A stretch of 64,000 bases of DNA from Nostoc linckia FACHB-104 (GTDB lineage: Bacteria; Cyanobacteriota; Cyanobacteriia; Cyanobacteriales; Nostocaceae): assembly GCF_014696615.1 (NCBI RefSeq), contig NZ_JACJQJ010000005.1, forward strand, positions 1-64,000. The letters are read 5' to 3'. Shown piece by piece: positions 37,090 through 46,577 of this stretch. The position numbers and the translations under genes are program-made. The stretch's first letter is position 1. Each line of letters begins with the position of its first letter. The notes under the pieces were generated by a model that did not search any database, was not told the DNA's origin, and saw only the letters and a list, made by a program, of their open reading frames with translations.

Positions 37090-38583
37090 TCAAGGTAACC
37101 AATGTGGATCAAATCCGTTAAGGGGAAGCTTTTCTGGCTTGATATCAGCAGTAGTAGTGTCCGCGATGGGCAATAACGGCATTAACCACAAGTCACTAGT
37201 TGCGATCGCTTCTCCATCATCAGTTTTTAAGATATTTCCTGATAATGGCGCAGTTGCTTCCTGTGCTACTACTTGGTCAAATAATAAGCCTAAACCATCA
37301 GGCGATAGATTCATCTGCACATTTCGTTGCGCGATAGGCAACACTAACAAAGGTTTTTGTTGTGCGGTTTTGAGATCAATTGCTACTACATAAGGTTGTT
37401 CTATGTATTCTTCTTTTGACACTAACTGTGTTAGTAAGCAATAGAGGGTGGGAGAAGACGGATCAAATTGGCAATTAAGAATTGAGCCTGTAGTTTTTAA
37501 CAAGGGTTTTTGAGTACCTTGGTTAGTTACCAAAAATAAATCTCTTGTGTAATCTGTATTGAATTTGACCATCGCTGCTTGCGAGCCATCTTTTGAGAAA
37601 GCTTTAACTAACCCAAACTGGGGTAAAAAATCTAAAGGTTTGGTGGCATCCCCCTCTAGCGGTAAAATTGCGGCTCCTGCTCCTTGAGCCACGGCGACAG
37701 CTTTACTATCAGGGGTAATCATAAAGTCTCCCCCTGGCTGGCTTTTTAGGGGTTTCGCAATGGGCTTTTCGCCAGATTCGCTGCTTGTTGGCATTACCCA
37801 CAGGCCAAAGTCGCCGGGATTAGATTTGTTTCCGCGCTGGATGACTATGGTTTCTCCATCTGGAGATAAGTCAAATTTGAGGTTTTGATAAGTTTTATTA
37901 TCTAAAACTAAGTCAACTCGCCCTGGGGATTGTGCTTCTTGATCGGCTTGGCTAGCAATTCCCGTTGTAACTGTGTAAAGTTGAGCCGAAAGTAAATCTT
38001 GATCATTGGTAGTACGAGCCGAAAAGACAATTTTCTCCCCATTGGGAAATGGCTCAAAGTCCATGACAACTAAATCTTGGGGTGTCAGTATCTTTTTTTG
38101 CTCTTGGGTTAAGTTGTAGAGAACTAACCGCCCTTTTTCTTCAGGATTAACTCCTATATAAAGAATGGCGCGATCGCGGGTACGAAAGCTGCCTGTAAAT
38201 GGTTGGACTAATCTGGTTGTACTTTCTAGTGGCGCAAATTTATCTTTTGCTCCCTGCAATTGGACTTTATAATTCGTGCCATAGGGTGCTGGTGTCAAAA
38301 GTGTATAAACCATCCGTCGCCCTGCCCAGCTTACTTTCCCAGCTAGGGGCGGCTCAATTTTTAAGTTATCCTCTACACTTTTAGTATCCATTGGGCGGCT
38401 AAAGGTGAGGGTAAAGGATACATCTTCTGAGCCAATTTGCTGATTCTGCCAAGTAAAATTTCTGACTCTTGGCTTTACAGCATCACCTTGCCAGATGATT
38501 AACCCAATTAGCAAACTCAGCAGCAGTATCAATGCGATCGCTACCCGATCAAGTGGTTGAATGAATGCTTTGGATGTATTCAT
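37090..38583 (-). CDS. Membrane-anchored Ig-like plus TolB-type beta-propeller protein
   Basis: A 497-residue protein. One membrane helix near residues 15-33 anchors it, with the rest outside the cytoplasm. Residues 40-125 look like an SbsA/Big_5-type Ig domain (VSFTLTFSRPMDTKSVEDNLKIEPPLAG). Residues 130-480 are WD40/TolB-like propeller blades (LSPDGETIVI, ITPDSKAVAVA, SKDGSQAAMV, LSPDGLGLLF). The role is unknown; such proteins often bind peptides or cell-wall components. It lies upstream of neither gene at close range, though the next gene (38676) is on the same strand 92 bp away. Confidence 0.75.
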   Translation of the reverse strand: MNTSKAFIQPLDRVAIALILLLSLLIGLIIWQGDAVKPRVRNFTWQNQQIGSEDVSFTLTFSRPMDTKSVEDNLKIEPPLAGKVSWAGRRMVYTLLTPAPYGTNYKVQLQGAKDKFAPLESTTRLVQPFTGSFRTRDRAILYIGVNPEEKGRLVLYNLTQEQKKILTPQDLVVMDFEPFPNGEKIVFSARTTNDQDLLSAQLYTVTTGIASQADQEAQSPGRVDLVLDNKTYQNLKFDLSPDGETIVIQRGNKSNPGDFGLWVMPTSSESGEKPIAKPLKSQPGGDFMITPDSKAVAVAQGAGAAILPLEGDATKPLDFLPQFGLVKAFSKDGSQAAMVKFNTDYTRDLFLVTNQGTQKPLLKTTGSILNCQFDPSSPTLYCLLTQLVSKEEYIEQPYVVAIDLKTAQQKPLLVLPIAQRNVQMNLSPDGLGLLFDQVVAQEATAPLSGNILKTDDGEAIATSDLWLMPLLPIADTTTADIKPEKLPLNGFDPHWLP

Positions 38584-38675
38584 GTTTCAGGTCAAGGGTC
38601 AAATGTCAAAGGTGATTGGGGTGATCTATTTTGAATTTTGAATTTTTAATTACCCCTGAGGGGTTTGACTCTTGC

Positions 38676-39452
38676 CTAATAATCATAAGGATTTTTAGGT
38701 TGGGGAATCTTTTTCAGAGAGCTAGCGGCGATAGTCAACTGGCGTTTACCTGAGAGGGTTTCTGTGATCATTTGCCCTTCTACTTCTAGCCAGGTATCGG
38801 CTGGGTACTGATTGCTAGCGTCACTAAGTTTCACTGGTAATCCGGTTGGATAGGCATCAGCAGCACAGCAGGTGAGGACAAATCTTGCTAAGAAAAAATA
38901 TTCTTTCCCCAGATCTGGTGGGCGAATTACAAAGCCTTGAACCTTGACTTTTTGTCCATTATATGCATCAGGCTCAGGGTAAACGTTGAGGGTGCGTACC
39001 CAATCTATCAGCGATCGCTCTTCTGGGCGAACAGTGGCCCGAAATGCTTGGGGTTTCACACGTGTAGTTCCCAACGAATCAAGGGTCACACCCCGTTGCA
39101 GTGCTTTGTCGCTAGCAAAAACTTGTGGTGTAATGATGAAACCCAAAATGGCTGCTGTCAAGAGCAAACCGCTTCCCCATCCTGTGGGAAATATATTCAA
39201 ATGCATGGGATTAGCAACATTATCTCGCCGTCGTCGCCGCAAAAGTTGTCCAGCTTTTAAAAAACCGACAATTTGCAATGCGATACCACCGGCAATTGCT
39301 AACCAGAAATAATCAGGGTGAATTAATAAGTTCAGTTTGCCTGTAGCCCAGTATTTGAGAATTAAAATGCCCCAAGCTGTAATTGCTAAAACATCCAGCC
39401 AAGGCATTAACAAATTTTGGAGTTTAATTTGAGGATTTTGTTTGGAATTCAT
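38676..39452 (-). CDS. TIGR03943-family membrane protein (YcgQ-like)
   Basis: A 258-residue membrane protein with three N-terminal hydrophobic helices (about 17-112) and a C-terminal OB-like domain containing CCAADAYPTGLPV. This is the TIGR03943/DUF1980 pattern. In Bacillus the family partner of this protein is a DUF318 permease, and here the permease gene is directly upstream on the same strand, 78 bp away. The pair is controlled by zinc-responsive Zur in Bacillus; I found no Zur box here. The substrate of the pair is unknown. Confidence 0.85.
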   Translation of the reverse strand: MNSKQNPQIKLQNLLMPWLDVLAITAWGILILKYWATGKLNLLIHPDYFWLAIAGGIALQIVGFLKAGQLLRRRRRDNVANPMHLNIFPTGWGSGLLLTAAILGFIITPQVFASDKALQRGVTLDSLGTTRVKPQAFRATVRPEERSLIDWVRTLNVYPEPDAYNGQKVKVQGFVIRPPDLGKEYFFLARFVLTCCAADAYPTGLPVKLSDASNQYPADTWLEVEGQMITETLSGKRQLTIAASSLKKIPQPKNPYDY

Positions 39453-39530
39453 GAGAATTGGTCAAGAGTCAAGAGTCAAATGTCAACAGTCAAGGGTGAT
39501 GATAATTTTGGCATTGGACTCTTAAGTTAT

Positions 39531-40586
39531 TTACATGACGTGCAAATTCAAAAACAAGGTGAACAGAAATGTTAATAGTGCTGCCAGGGCAAATAGATAA
39601 AATAGAGCCTTAGCCTTGAAGATTGATAACATTAACCCTACACCTTTGATGTCAATCATCGGGCCAAAGACTAGAAAAGCTAGCAGGGAACCACTGGTAA
39701 AGGTAGAGGCAAAAGATAGGGCAAAGAAAGAATCAACTGTGGAACAAATAGACACAGCTGCTGCTAATACCAACATTGCCACAATCGAGGTAATAGGGCC
39801 AGCACCCAGACCAAGGATAATTTCTCGTGGTGCTAGTACTTGAATAGCCGCTGCGATCGCACTCCCTAACACCATGACTGCACCTAACTCGCGTAATTCT
39901 TGAACAATGTTATCCAATAACAATCGCAGTTTATCTGGCAGGGGTTTATTGCTAGTAGATGATGCCGTGATTTCTGGCATTAAATTACTATCAATGCGGG
40001 TAGTTAACCCCGCTTTTCCGCCTAATAAATAGGTTCCAGATTTTAACAAACTAGAACCCGTGGTGTCTTGCTGTGGCTGAGAACGTCTGCCACGCCTTTT
40101 GACTTCAGGTTGTGCTGGAGGATTAAACTTGAGGTAACGAGCGATCGCTGGTTGTACAATTGGACTCAAGTCTTTTTGAAAGCTGAATACAAAACCGATA
40201 ATTGTCGCGATCAGCAAAGAAAATACGACTCGTAACACCACGATTTCCGGCTGATCGCGAAATGCTGTCCAAGTTGACCAAATAACTATCGGGTTAATTG
40301 TCGGTGCTGCTAAGAGAAAACCAACTGCCACTGGTGTCGGAACTCCCTGCATTAGTAATCGCCTTGCTACAGGCACATTACCGCATTCACATACCGGAAA
40401 TAAAAAGCCGATTGTGCTACCAACTAACGCTCCCAGTAGTGGATTTTTGGGCATTTTTTCTACCAGTTTGCGCTCGTCTACAAAAAATAGCAGCAAGCTA
40501 GAGAATAAAACTCCCAGAAGCAAAAAAGGAATCGCCTCGACTAGCAGACTCAGAAAAATAGTGAAACCATTGTTCAGTTGATTCAT
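39531..40586 (-). CDS. DUF318/ArsP-type permease (YcgR/YraQ-like)
   Basis: A 351-residue integral membrane permease with about eight helices in two halves separated by a hydrophilic loop (about residues 160-220). The signature FPVCECGNVPVARRL and GFLLAAPTINPIVI mark the DUF318 family. ATG at 40586 is preferred over a TTG five codons upstream. It is paired with the TIGR03943 gene. Members export arsenicals or handle unknown metal species; the substrate is not readable here. Confidence 0.88.
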   Translation of the reverse strand: MNQLNNGFTIFLSLLVEAIPFLLLGVLFSSLLLFFVDERKLVEKMPKNPLLGALVGSTIGFLFPVCECGNVPVARRLLMQGVPTPVAVGFLLAAPTINPIVIWSTWTAFRDQPEIVVLRVVFSLLIATIIGFVFSFQKDLSPIVQPAIARYLKFNPPAQPEVKRRGRRSQPQQDTTGSSLLKSGTYLLGGKAGLTTRIDSNLMPEITASSTSNKPLPDKLRLLLDNIVQELRELGAVMVLGSAIAAAIQVLAPREIILGLGAGPITSIVAMLVLAAAVSICSTVDSFFALSFASTFTSGSLLAFLVFGPMIDIKGVGLMLSIFKAKALFYLFALAALLTFLFTLFLNLHVM

Positions 40587-41172
40587 GGGCCTCGCAGTCA
40601 AAAGCGCTTTGGAGTTTTTAGGTTATGCCTAGTCATTCTATCGGAATGGGGATCAAAAGCAGATCGGGACAATTTAAGCTCATTTCAGTCAAAAGTTGAT
40701 ATGGGATTTATATTAACGCTTCAGCGTTAGAAAGCAACTGTTACTCTGAAGTTACTTATGTTTACTTGAGTGGATTTACGGATGCTAACTACTCTTAAGA
40801 ATATCAAAACTGATAAATGGTTCCAATATTCTAGAGTAATCACTTAATGTACTACATTTAATTGGCTATGTTTATAGTTACTGCAATTTAGCAGTTTGGT
40901 GTGTTGTCTTGGGCAGATTTTTATCAAGAGTTTACAGTATTTAAACAATTGGGGATCGCTATTACTAGTAATTGCTTCCGGTTTTTGTTTAGGTCTGGCA
41001 ACACTTCTAACAGTCAGGTAAGCTTGAAGATCTCAAGTTGAATAGTACTAAGCCAAGATTGCTGAGTAATAAGTTGTAAATACTAGCTCAAGCTAGGGTA
41101 TTGAGTAAAGACGGGTAAAGGCTAAAATGTTAGCGTATTCATTGCCAGTTTTTATACCAATCAGAGTGTCAA
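40587..41172. other. Intergenic region, no clear gene
   Basis: Divergent spacer of 586 bp between the permease and the histidine kinase. A 40-codon frame with a GTG start at 40899-41021 encodes one possible hydrophobic helix (LLLVIASGFCLGLATLL) but has no ribosome binding site; I do not call it. No repeat family is evident. Confidence 0.5.
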
Positions 41173-42531
41173 GTGCCACAAAATTTCAATAGCCAAATAT
41201 CACCACCATTTGTAACTCAAGGTAGCGATCGCGATCTTGATTTAGAGTCTACCCTCAAGGATCTGTCAATGTATGACTTCCAAGTGGATATTAGCTGTAT
41301 GTCTGTGGAAGTTGCCCAGTTTTTTGAAAAAAACCCTTTGCTCCCAGGAGCTATCTTACTAGAAGCAGGAAAGTTCATCGGGATGATTTCGCGGCGGCGA
41401 TTGCTGGAATTTTGGATTCATCCCCAAGCACAAGAATTGTTTTTGCAACAACCTTTAAGTATTCTCTACAGTTATGCTCGTACGACAATTTTACAATTGC
41501 CTGATACAACGGCGATTTTAACAGCAATGCAACTTACCTTAAGGCGATCGCCAGATCTCTTGGCAGAACCATTGGTGGTACAAATCGCACCTGATACTTA
41601 TCAATTATTGGATGTACATGAATTAAATCTGGCTGCTTGGCAAATTCGCGGTATAGAAACTCAAGTGCGCTATGAACGTAGCCAAACTCAAATGATTCAA
41701 ATTGATAAAATGGCGAGTTTAGGGCGTTTAGTTGATGGCGTAGCCCACGAAATTTTAGACCCTGTCAGTTTTATTTGGGGTAACTTAACTTATGTTTCTA
41801 ATTATAGTCAAGACTTGCTTAAACTCATAGCAGCTTATGACCAAGAATTATCTCCTACTCCCAATTATATTAATCATCTCAAAGAAGAAATTGAATTTGA
41901 TTTTTTAGAAGAAGATTTATCTAAATCACTGGCTAGTATACGCACTGGAGCCGAAAGATTAAAGAAACTAGTTACTAGTTTACAAAACTTCTGCCATATT
42001 GATGAAGTTTATCCTAAGCCAGGGGATTTACACGCCTGTTTAGATAGTATTGTTTTATTAATTAATAGCCGGATTCATGGCGAAATCCAAATAGTGAAAA
42101 ACTATGGACATTTGCCGCCAGTTTATTGCTTTATGGGGCAATTAAGTCAAGTATTTATGAATATTTTTAGTGAATCTATAGATACCTTACTCAATGAAAC
42201 AGTGCGGCAGCAGTTTCATCCTGAAACAACTAAAACTAATGACAAACCACAGATAGAAATTACTACCAAGGTGATCACACAGGAAGCAACTAAACCAGGC
42301 TGTCCGGATTCTCGTTGGGTTTCAATTTCTATTGCTGATAATGGCCCTGGGATGTCTCCCAAATTGCAACAGCAAATTATTGATTCTTTTTCAATAGAAA
42401 AACGCGCTGATAAAGCCACTAGTTTAGCTGTCAGCTATCGAATTATTACTGCTAAACATGGAGGGAAATTAAATTTTCATTCCCAACTTGGTCAGGGTAC
42501 AGAATTTCAAGTATTGCTACCCTTACTTTAA
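41173..42531 (+). CDS. Histidine kinase with degenerate ATP site, possible pseudokinase
   Basis: A 452-residue cytosolic protein that starts at GTG 41173. Residues 1-160 resemble a CBS-like pair region (SMYDFQVDISCMSVEVAQFFEKNP, GKFIGMISRRRLLEFW). A coiled-coil leads to the dimerisation helix with H-box His192 (GVAHEILDP). The catalytic domain keeps the DNGPGM box but has lost two essentials: the N-box asparagine is Glu334 (FSESID) and the glycine-rich lid GxGLGL is replaced by KATSLAV. It is related to the kinase domain at 31557-34898, which is intact. ATP binding is therefore doubtful. It may act as a regulator or scaffold. There is no response regulator next to it. Confidence 0.8.
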   Translation: MPQNFNSQISPPFVTQGSDRDLDLESTLKDLSMYDFQVDISCMSVEVAQFFEKNPLLPGAILLEAGKFIGMISRRRLLEFWIHPQAQELFLQQPLSILYSYARTTILQLPDTTAILTAMQLTLRRSPDLLAEPLVVQIAPDTYQLLDVHELNLAAWQIRGIETQVRYERSQTQMIQIDKMASLGRLVDGVAHEILDPVSFIWGNLTYVSNYSQDLLKLIAAYDQELSPTPNYINHLKEEIEFDFLEEDLSKSLASIRTGAERLKKLVTSLQNFCHIDEVYPKPGDLHACLDSIVLLINSRIHGEIQIVKNYGHLPPVYCFMGQLSQVFMNIFSESIDTLLNETVRQQFHPETTKTNDKPQIEITTKVITQEATKPGCPDSRWVSISIADNGPGMSPKLQQQIIDSFSIEKRADKATSLAVSYRIITAKHGGKLNFHSQLGQGTEFQVLLPLL

Positions 42532-42570
42532 TAAAAATCATCTTGACGATATCTAAAATCAGCGATTATA

Positions 42571-42598
42571 GGTGTGTTATGCCGGAGAATAACACACC
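42571..42598. repeat. GGTGTGTTAT palindromic repeat
   Basis: Perfect arms GGTGTGTTAT and ATAACACACC around an eight-base spacer, between the convergent kinase and orthocaspase genes. It belongs to the GGTGCGTTA family described in the findings. Confidence 0.75.
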
Positions 42599-42630
42599 CT
42601 ATACATATCTTGAAATTCATCATTCATAAT

Positions 42631-44148
42631 TTAGTTACGCCGATAAAAATGTAACCTGCCAAAGCCTAAAAATTGACTATGAGTTTTTTCCCCTTTGGGA
42701 AATGCGGTAACTCCAAAAAGATAAACTCCATCAGATTGGGGATTTTGCATTGCTTTTAAACCAACTGTAATTTTCTTACCTGGAGATATGGGGGGGTTAA
42801 AAGCAATTGATACTGTTTGAGTTTTTTGATCGCTGCTAATATCTGTTAAATCGATTTTTTGCCCCTCTTGAGATTCTGTTCCCTCAAAAGCGACACTTTT
42901 ATCTAGCTGAAAGCGAATGTATTCTAAACCCTCGCGCTGTTGGATGGTAATTTTTTGTAATGGTTCGCCAGCATTTTCTGGCAGGTTAATAGTAAAGTAA
43001 TAAACTGCACCTGGTTCACTAACTCGATTGTATGTAGTCGTGGCTTTCAGCAAGCTTGGTGGTTTACTAAAATATGCTGTTCTGGTTGCAGAAGTAGGTG
43101 ATAAAGTTGCTGATGGGGTGACAACAAGTGATGTAATTGGCGAAGGTAAAGGCGTTGTAATTGTGGTTACTGGTGAAGGCTTAATTACTGAAGTTGCCAC
43201 ATTATTACTACTACCACCGACAGAATTAAAAGCAAAAGAACCAACTAAAGAAGAGGATTCCCAAGGAGTTTGTTTACCATGAGTTTCTTTTAACACATCT
43301 GCTCTGACTTGCTTAAACATTTGCTCCACATCTAAATCGGGAGTTTTCATGTGTTGCAACAAAGCTGTAGTATAGGGACTGTTCCGACCTTCACCATCTA
43401 AAGCAGTTTTCCCTGGAGAGGTGGCGTAAGCAATTAATGTACCTTTAACTGTCTGTGTGGGTGGCGCTAAACCACGCTGAAAAGAACGCCATTTGCGCCC
43501 AAAGGGATTATTACGACAAGCATCTAAGATAATGATATTGACATCGTTAGATGCATCTTCCATCACATTCAGTAATTTACCCACAGGTAGAGATTCATAT
43601 CGCACATCTTGTTCTCGTTCTAGACGTGCATCTATGGGGATCAAATAATTCTCTCCATCTACTTGCGTACCATGTCCAGCAAAGTAAAACAATCCTGTTC
43701 CACCTTGACGTAAGTTGCGATTAAAATTTTCAATCGCCTGTTCCATTTGACGCAAGTCTGCATCTTTAAGGAGAGTCACCTCAAATCCTAATTTACGTAA
43801 GGAATTAGCAATATCTGTAGCATCATTGATCGGGTTAGCTAATTCCGCAGCTAGTTTGTACTGAGCATTACCAATTACCAGTGCCGTGCGGTATTGTTTT
43901 TGCATTGCCAAACGATTTTGGGCAATTAACTCTCCCATGACGTTCTTGAGCCTATCGTCCATCAATGAATTATCACTGGCAACTGGCAAGTTATTAGCAA
44001 CTTTGATAATTTTCTCTTCAGTCGTAGCTATCCATTCGTCAGAAGCGAACTCGGGAATTTTCCAGATTTTTTTTACTATTAAAATCAATGCTAGCGGTAA
44101 CAGCAGTGCTGTAGTTGTTAAGAAAAGTAGCCATTTGTGCCGTAACAT
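42631..44148 (-). CDS. Orthocaspase (caspase-like peptidase, C14 family)
   Basis: A 505-residue membrane-anchored protein with one N-terminal helix (about residues 6-26). The caspase domain (about 85-320) has the catalytic pair His159 (YFAGHG) and Cys211 (ILDACRNNPF), and the opening ALVIGNAQYK. Orthocaspases cleave after Arg or Lys and in cyanobacteria are linked to stress and cell death. A Thr/Pro/Ser-rich linker (about 315-375) leads to a C-terminal beta-rich domain of unknown type (AVYYFTINLPENAGEPLQKITIQQ). The gene is minus strand and transcribed alone. Activity is inferred from the intact dyad. Confidence 0.88.
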   Translation of the reverse strand: MLRHKWLLFLTTTALLLPLALILIVKKIWKIPEFASDEWIATTEEKIIKVANNLPVASDNSLMDDRLKNVMGELIAQNRLAMQKQYRTALVIGNAQYKLAAELANPINDATDIANSLRKLGFEVTLLKDADLRQMEQAIENFNRNLRQGGTGLFYFAGHGTQVDGENYLIPIDARLEREQDVRYESLPVGKLLNVMEDASNDVNIIILDACRNNPFGRKWRSFQRGLAPPTQTVKGTLIAYATSPGKTALDGEGRNSPYTTALLQHMKTPDLDVEQMFKQVRADVLKETHGKQTPWESSSLVGSFAFNSVGGSSNNVATSVIKPSPVTTITTPLPSPITSLVVTPSATLSPTSATRTAYFSKPPSLLKATTTYNRVSEPGAVYYFTINLPENAGEPLQKITIQQREGLEYIRFQLDKSVAFEGTESQEGQKIDLTDISSDQKTQTVSIAFNPPISPGKKITVGLKAMQNPQSDGVYLFGVTAFPKGEKTHSQFLGFGRLHFYRRN

Positions 44149-44291
44149 TTTGTTACTTCTTTCTTAAGAGTGAGATTAAATTAAAAAATTGACTATTAAT
44201 TATATCAGGGTAATTCTAGGTCATACCACTTTTAAAAAGGAATGTGACAAATACATGAAGTAGGGGTGCAAAGCTTTGCACCATATAAATC

Positions 44292-44415
44292 AATACTTTT
44301 CGGTTAAGGGGAAAAAGGGGAATGGCAAAAGGGAAAGAAACAACCTTTCACCCTTAACCTTTAACCTTTTTCCCAAAAGCTATTTTGAGTTGAAAACGCT
44401 ATCCCTTGTAGTATT
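44292..44415. repeat. Inverted-repeat element, copy 3 (MITE-like), right end degenerate
   Basis: The left end AATACTTTTCGGTTAAG and about 60 bases of interior match copy 2. The right terminal repeat has decayed to GTAGTATT, which supports an older insertion. It is 124 bases long. It lies 5' of the orthocaspase gene. The spacer 44149-44573 holds this, the palindrome at 44516-44553 and no gene. Confidence 0.65.
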
Positions 44416-44515
44416 TCCCTATAAATGATTCTTGCTGTGCAAAGATTTTGTGAATTGCTATCAGCTATACAATTAATCTTTGCTTTTTGAAATATGGGTA
44501 TGGGAGCCAGTGGGC

Positions 44516-44553
44516 TGTAGGATGCGTTACGCCAAAGGCTAACGCATCCTACA
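44516..44553. repeat. GGATGCGTTA palindrome, 14-base perfect arms
   Basis: Arms TGTAGGATGCGTTA and TAACGCATCCTACA, with GCC-AAA-GGC also paired inside the loop. It is the cleanest member of the palindrome family here. It starts 20 bp after the stop of the GH57 gene (minus strand) and might end that transcript. Confidence 0.8.
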
Positions 44554-44573
44554 TTTACCGGAATTAGCAATTA

Positions 44574-46073
44574 CTAATTGTTGACTTGCACCAACTTTTC
44601 TCCACGTTGAAAAATGTCACGGGCATAGTCAGTCCATATACCTTGTCCCCAATAACGAAAACAGCTAGTTTGCAGCAATAAGTTATGTAAGAGAAGATGA
44701 CGATAATTCTCTTGTTTAGTCAGAGATTTTACTGATTGTGTTGCTAATAGTTCATTGACCTTTTCATGGAATGAACTACTTAATTTGTACATTGGAGATA
44801 AAACGTTTTCATATCCTTTTATCCAACTGATATGATTTGTCCATGATGCTCCATCGAGATGAAAATTTGGGTTAGTTTGCTTTAATTCTAAAATGGCATT
44901 CTCTACAGCTTCGGGTTGAAAATTATCTGGCGAAACTCGTTCCCAAATATAATGTTGTCCTACTGGTTGACAAGTTGGATAGTCTTCTGGTCGACATCCA
45001 GCAGCCTCAATTAATTCTAAATATTCTGTGCCACACATCCCCACAGTGCCTGTTTTCCCTGCACCATGATTGATCATATCCCACCAAGCTTGTTTAAAAG
45101 CGCTGGGAAATTCATTCATCATCACACCACCATTTTCACCATCTCCAATTTGGCTAACGATGGGTGGTATTAAGACATTCCCTAATTGCTGTTTAGATAA
45201 AGTTTTGGCTTCATAGTAAGGTTGCATTTGACCTACTAATTTCGTATCCGAACCTTGGGTTTTAATTAAGGCAGTGATACTAATTGTTTCGCCTTGGGAA
45301 TTGCGAGCAATTAGACGGTGTGGTAAATGTTTGTGGATGAGAGATTGACCGCTAATTGTTTCTACACTGTGTTCTTGAACAAGTAACCAACGGTAACCAC
45401 ATTCTTTCAGCGCTTTGACAAAAGCAAAGAAAGTATCAGGATGATTTGGCAGATGCATTTCTGGCGGAGAAAATCCTTTAACTCGTCTGAGTGCTTCCCA
45501 ACCAAAAATTGCAGCAAAATGCTGTTGCCATGCCAACATCTGCAATTTAATATCTGCTATGGGCGTGGAAGGAATCACCGCATGACTCCACATCGTACCC
45601 AACCACTCTACATAGGGTTGATAAGTTGAATCACAAGTTATACGCTTGAGGTTATCAAGAATATCACTGCGTCCCATTTGCCTCAGTCCCCAGAAAAGAT
45701 TACCAGAGTAATCCAACATCACGCGGGGATTGCAACCTTGGCTGACGAGTTCGGGAATAAAATCTCCCATGCGGCTGTAACAATAAGCAAATGGCCCAGC
45801 ATTATGATTATCCCCTTCGCCAGGATGTTCAAACATATATTGCAGATTACTGATCAGTCCGCCATCATAGCCAGCAGGGATAGTTGGCTGGTGCATATGT
45901 AAGGCGATCGCAAATCCGGCGTTAATATCTTCTAAACGGAGATTGGTTGTGGGCAAGAAAACAGGGGTATCATGATTCACTACTGAGAGAACTTCTGTTT
46001 CCCAACCACAAATATTTGGTAAACCATCTATAATTTCGGGCAAAGCGGGGAGAGTCTCAGGCAAAGTCTGCAT
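44574..46073 (-). CDS. Glycoside hydrolase family 57 protein
   Basis: A 499-residue protein with the GH57 opening segment IALHMHQP near residue 59, FSPPEMHLP with the catalytic nucleophile Glu, and NHISWIKGYENV further on. GH57 members are alpha-amylases, branching enzymes or 4-alpha-glucanotransferases that act on alpha-glucans such as glycogen. This branch, with MWSHAVIPSTP and GVMMNEFP, is common in cyanobacteria but uncharacterised. The gene is minus strand and transcribed alone. Its length is below the canonical branching enzyme. Confidence 0.85.
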   Translation of the reverse strand: MQTLPETLPALPEIIDGLPNICGWETEVLSVVNHDTPVFLPTTNLRLEDINAGFAIALHMHQPTIPAGYDGGLISNLQYMFEHPGEGDNHNAGPFAYCYSRMGDFIPELVSQGCNPRVMLDYSGNLFWGLRQMGRSDILDNLKRITCDSTYQPYVEWLGTMWSHAVIPSTPIADIKLQMLAWQQHFAAIFGWEALRRVKGFSPPEMHLPNHPDTFFAFVKALKECGYRWLLVQEHSVETISGQSLIHKHLPHRLIARNSQGETISITALIKTQGSDTKLVGQMQPYYEAKTLSKQQLGNVLIPPIVSQIGDGENGGVMMNEFPSAFKQAWWDMINHGAGKTGTVGMCGTEYLELIEAAGCRPEDYPTCQPVGQHYIWERVSPDNFQPEAVENAILELKQTNPNFHLDGASWTNHISWIKGYENVLSPMYKLSSSFHEKVNELLATQSVKSLTKQENYRHLLLHNLLLQTSCFRYWGQGIWTDYARDIFQRGEKLVQVNN

Positions 46074-46577
46074 TTCTGGTTGCTCCGAAATAAGGTAATA
46101 GGTTGTGATGCTAAACTTGCATAATTACTGGTGAGGCGATCGCGAGTCAAGAGTTCAGATTTAAAAGTCAAATTTACTCAACACTCAGTAATGTTTCCAC
46201 TCAAGTATTAAACTTTGTGTCAGTAGGGTGTATTGTCGCGTAGCGTAACGCACCACACCACCCAATAGGGTTCAGTTAAGAAGATTTTCTGTTCAGGCAG
46301 GCAGAGGAAATAGAGGAAGCAGAGGGAGAGAAAAAAAGGGTTTCTAAATCTCGCTCAAGAAAGAGCTAATGTCTTCTTGTACAGTAGCTTATATTTATTG
46401 CGAGCGTTGGAATTACATCTTGCCTGACGTGCCATTATTCCTATGCTCAGTATAACTATGAATATTTTGAAGCTCTGCCTCATGGGGTTGAGGCAGAGCG
46501 TCCTGTAGGGCGTTACCAGGTGGGGCCTGGTAACGAGGGGAACAGGGGGTAGAGATTTTTATTGTACCAAAAAATTT
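46074..46577. other. Intergenic region with palindromes
   Basis: No gene. Positions 46226-46258 hold an imperfect GGTGCGTTA-type dyad. Positions 46472-46535 hold two adjacent hairpins (see the separate entry). A purine-rich simple repeat lies at 46300-46340. Confidence 0.6.
46472..46535. repeat. Pair of adjacent palindromes
   Basis: First hairpin: GCTCTGCCTC and GAGGCAGAGC around eight bases (46472-46499). Second: CGTTACCAGG and CCTGGTAACG around five bases (46511-46535). Both are perfect and belong to a dispersed Nostocales-type repeat. They lie 43 bp or more downstream of the SDR gene end. Confidence 0.75.

Noticed and set aside
40899-41021. 40-codon frame with a possible membrane helix, GTG start
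   Set aside because: No ribosome binding site; it may be a chance frame or an eroded gene.
44361-44570. 69-codon minus-strand frame
   Set aside because: It overlaps a repeat element and a palindrome, with no protein-like features.
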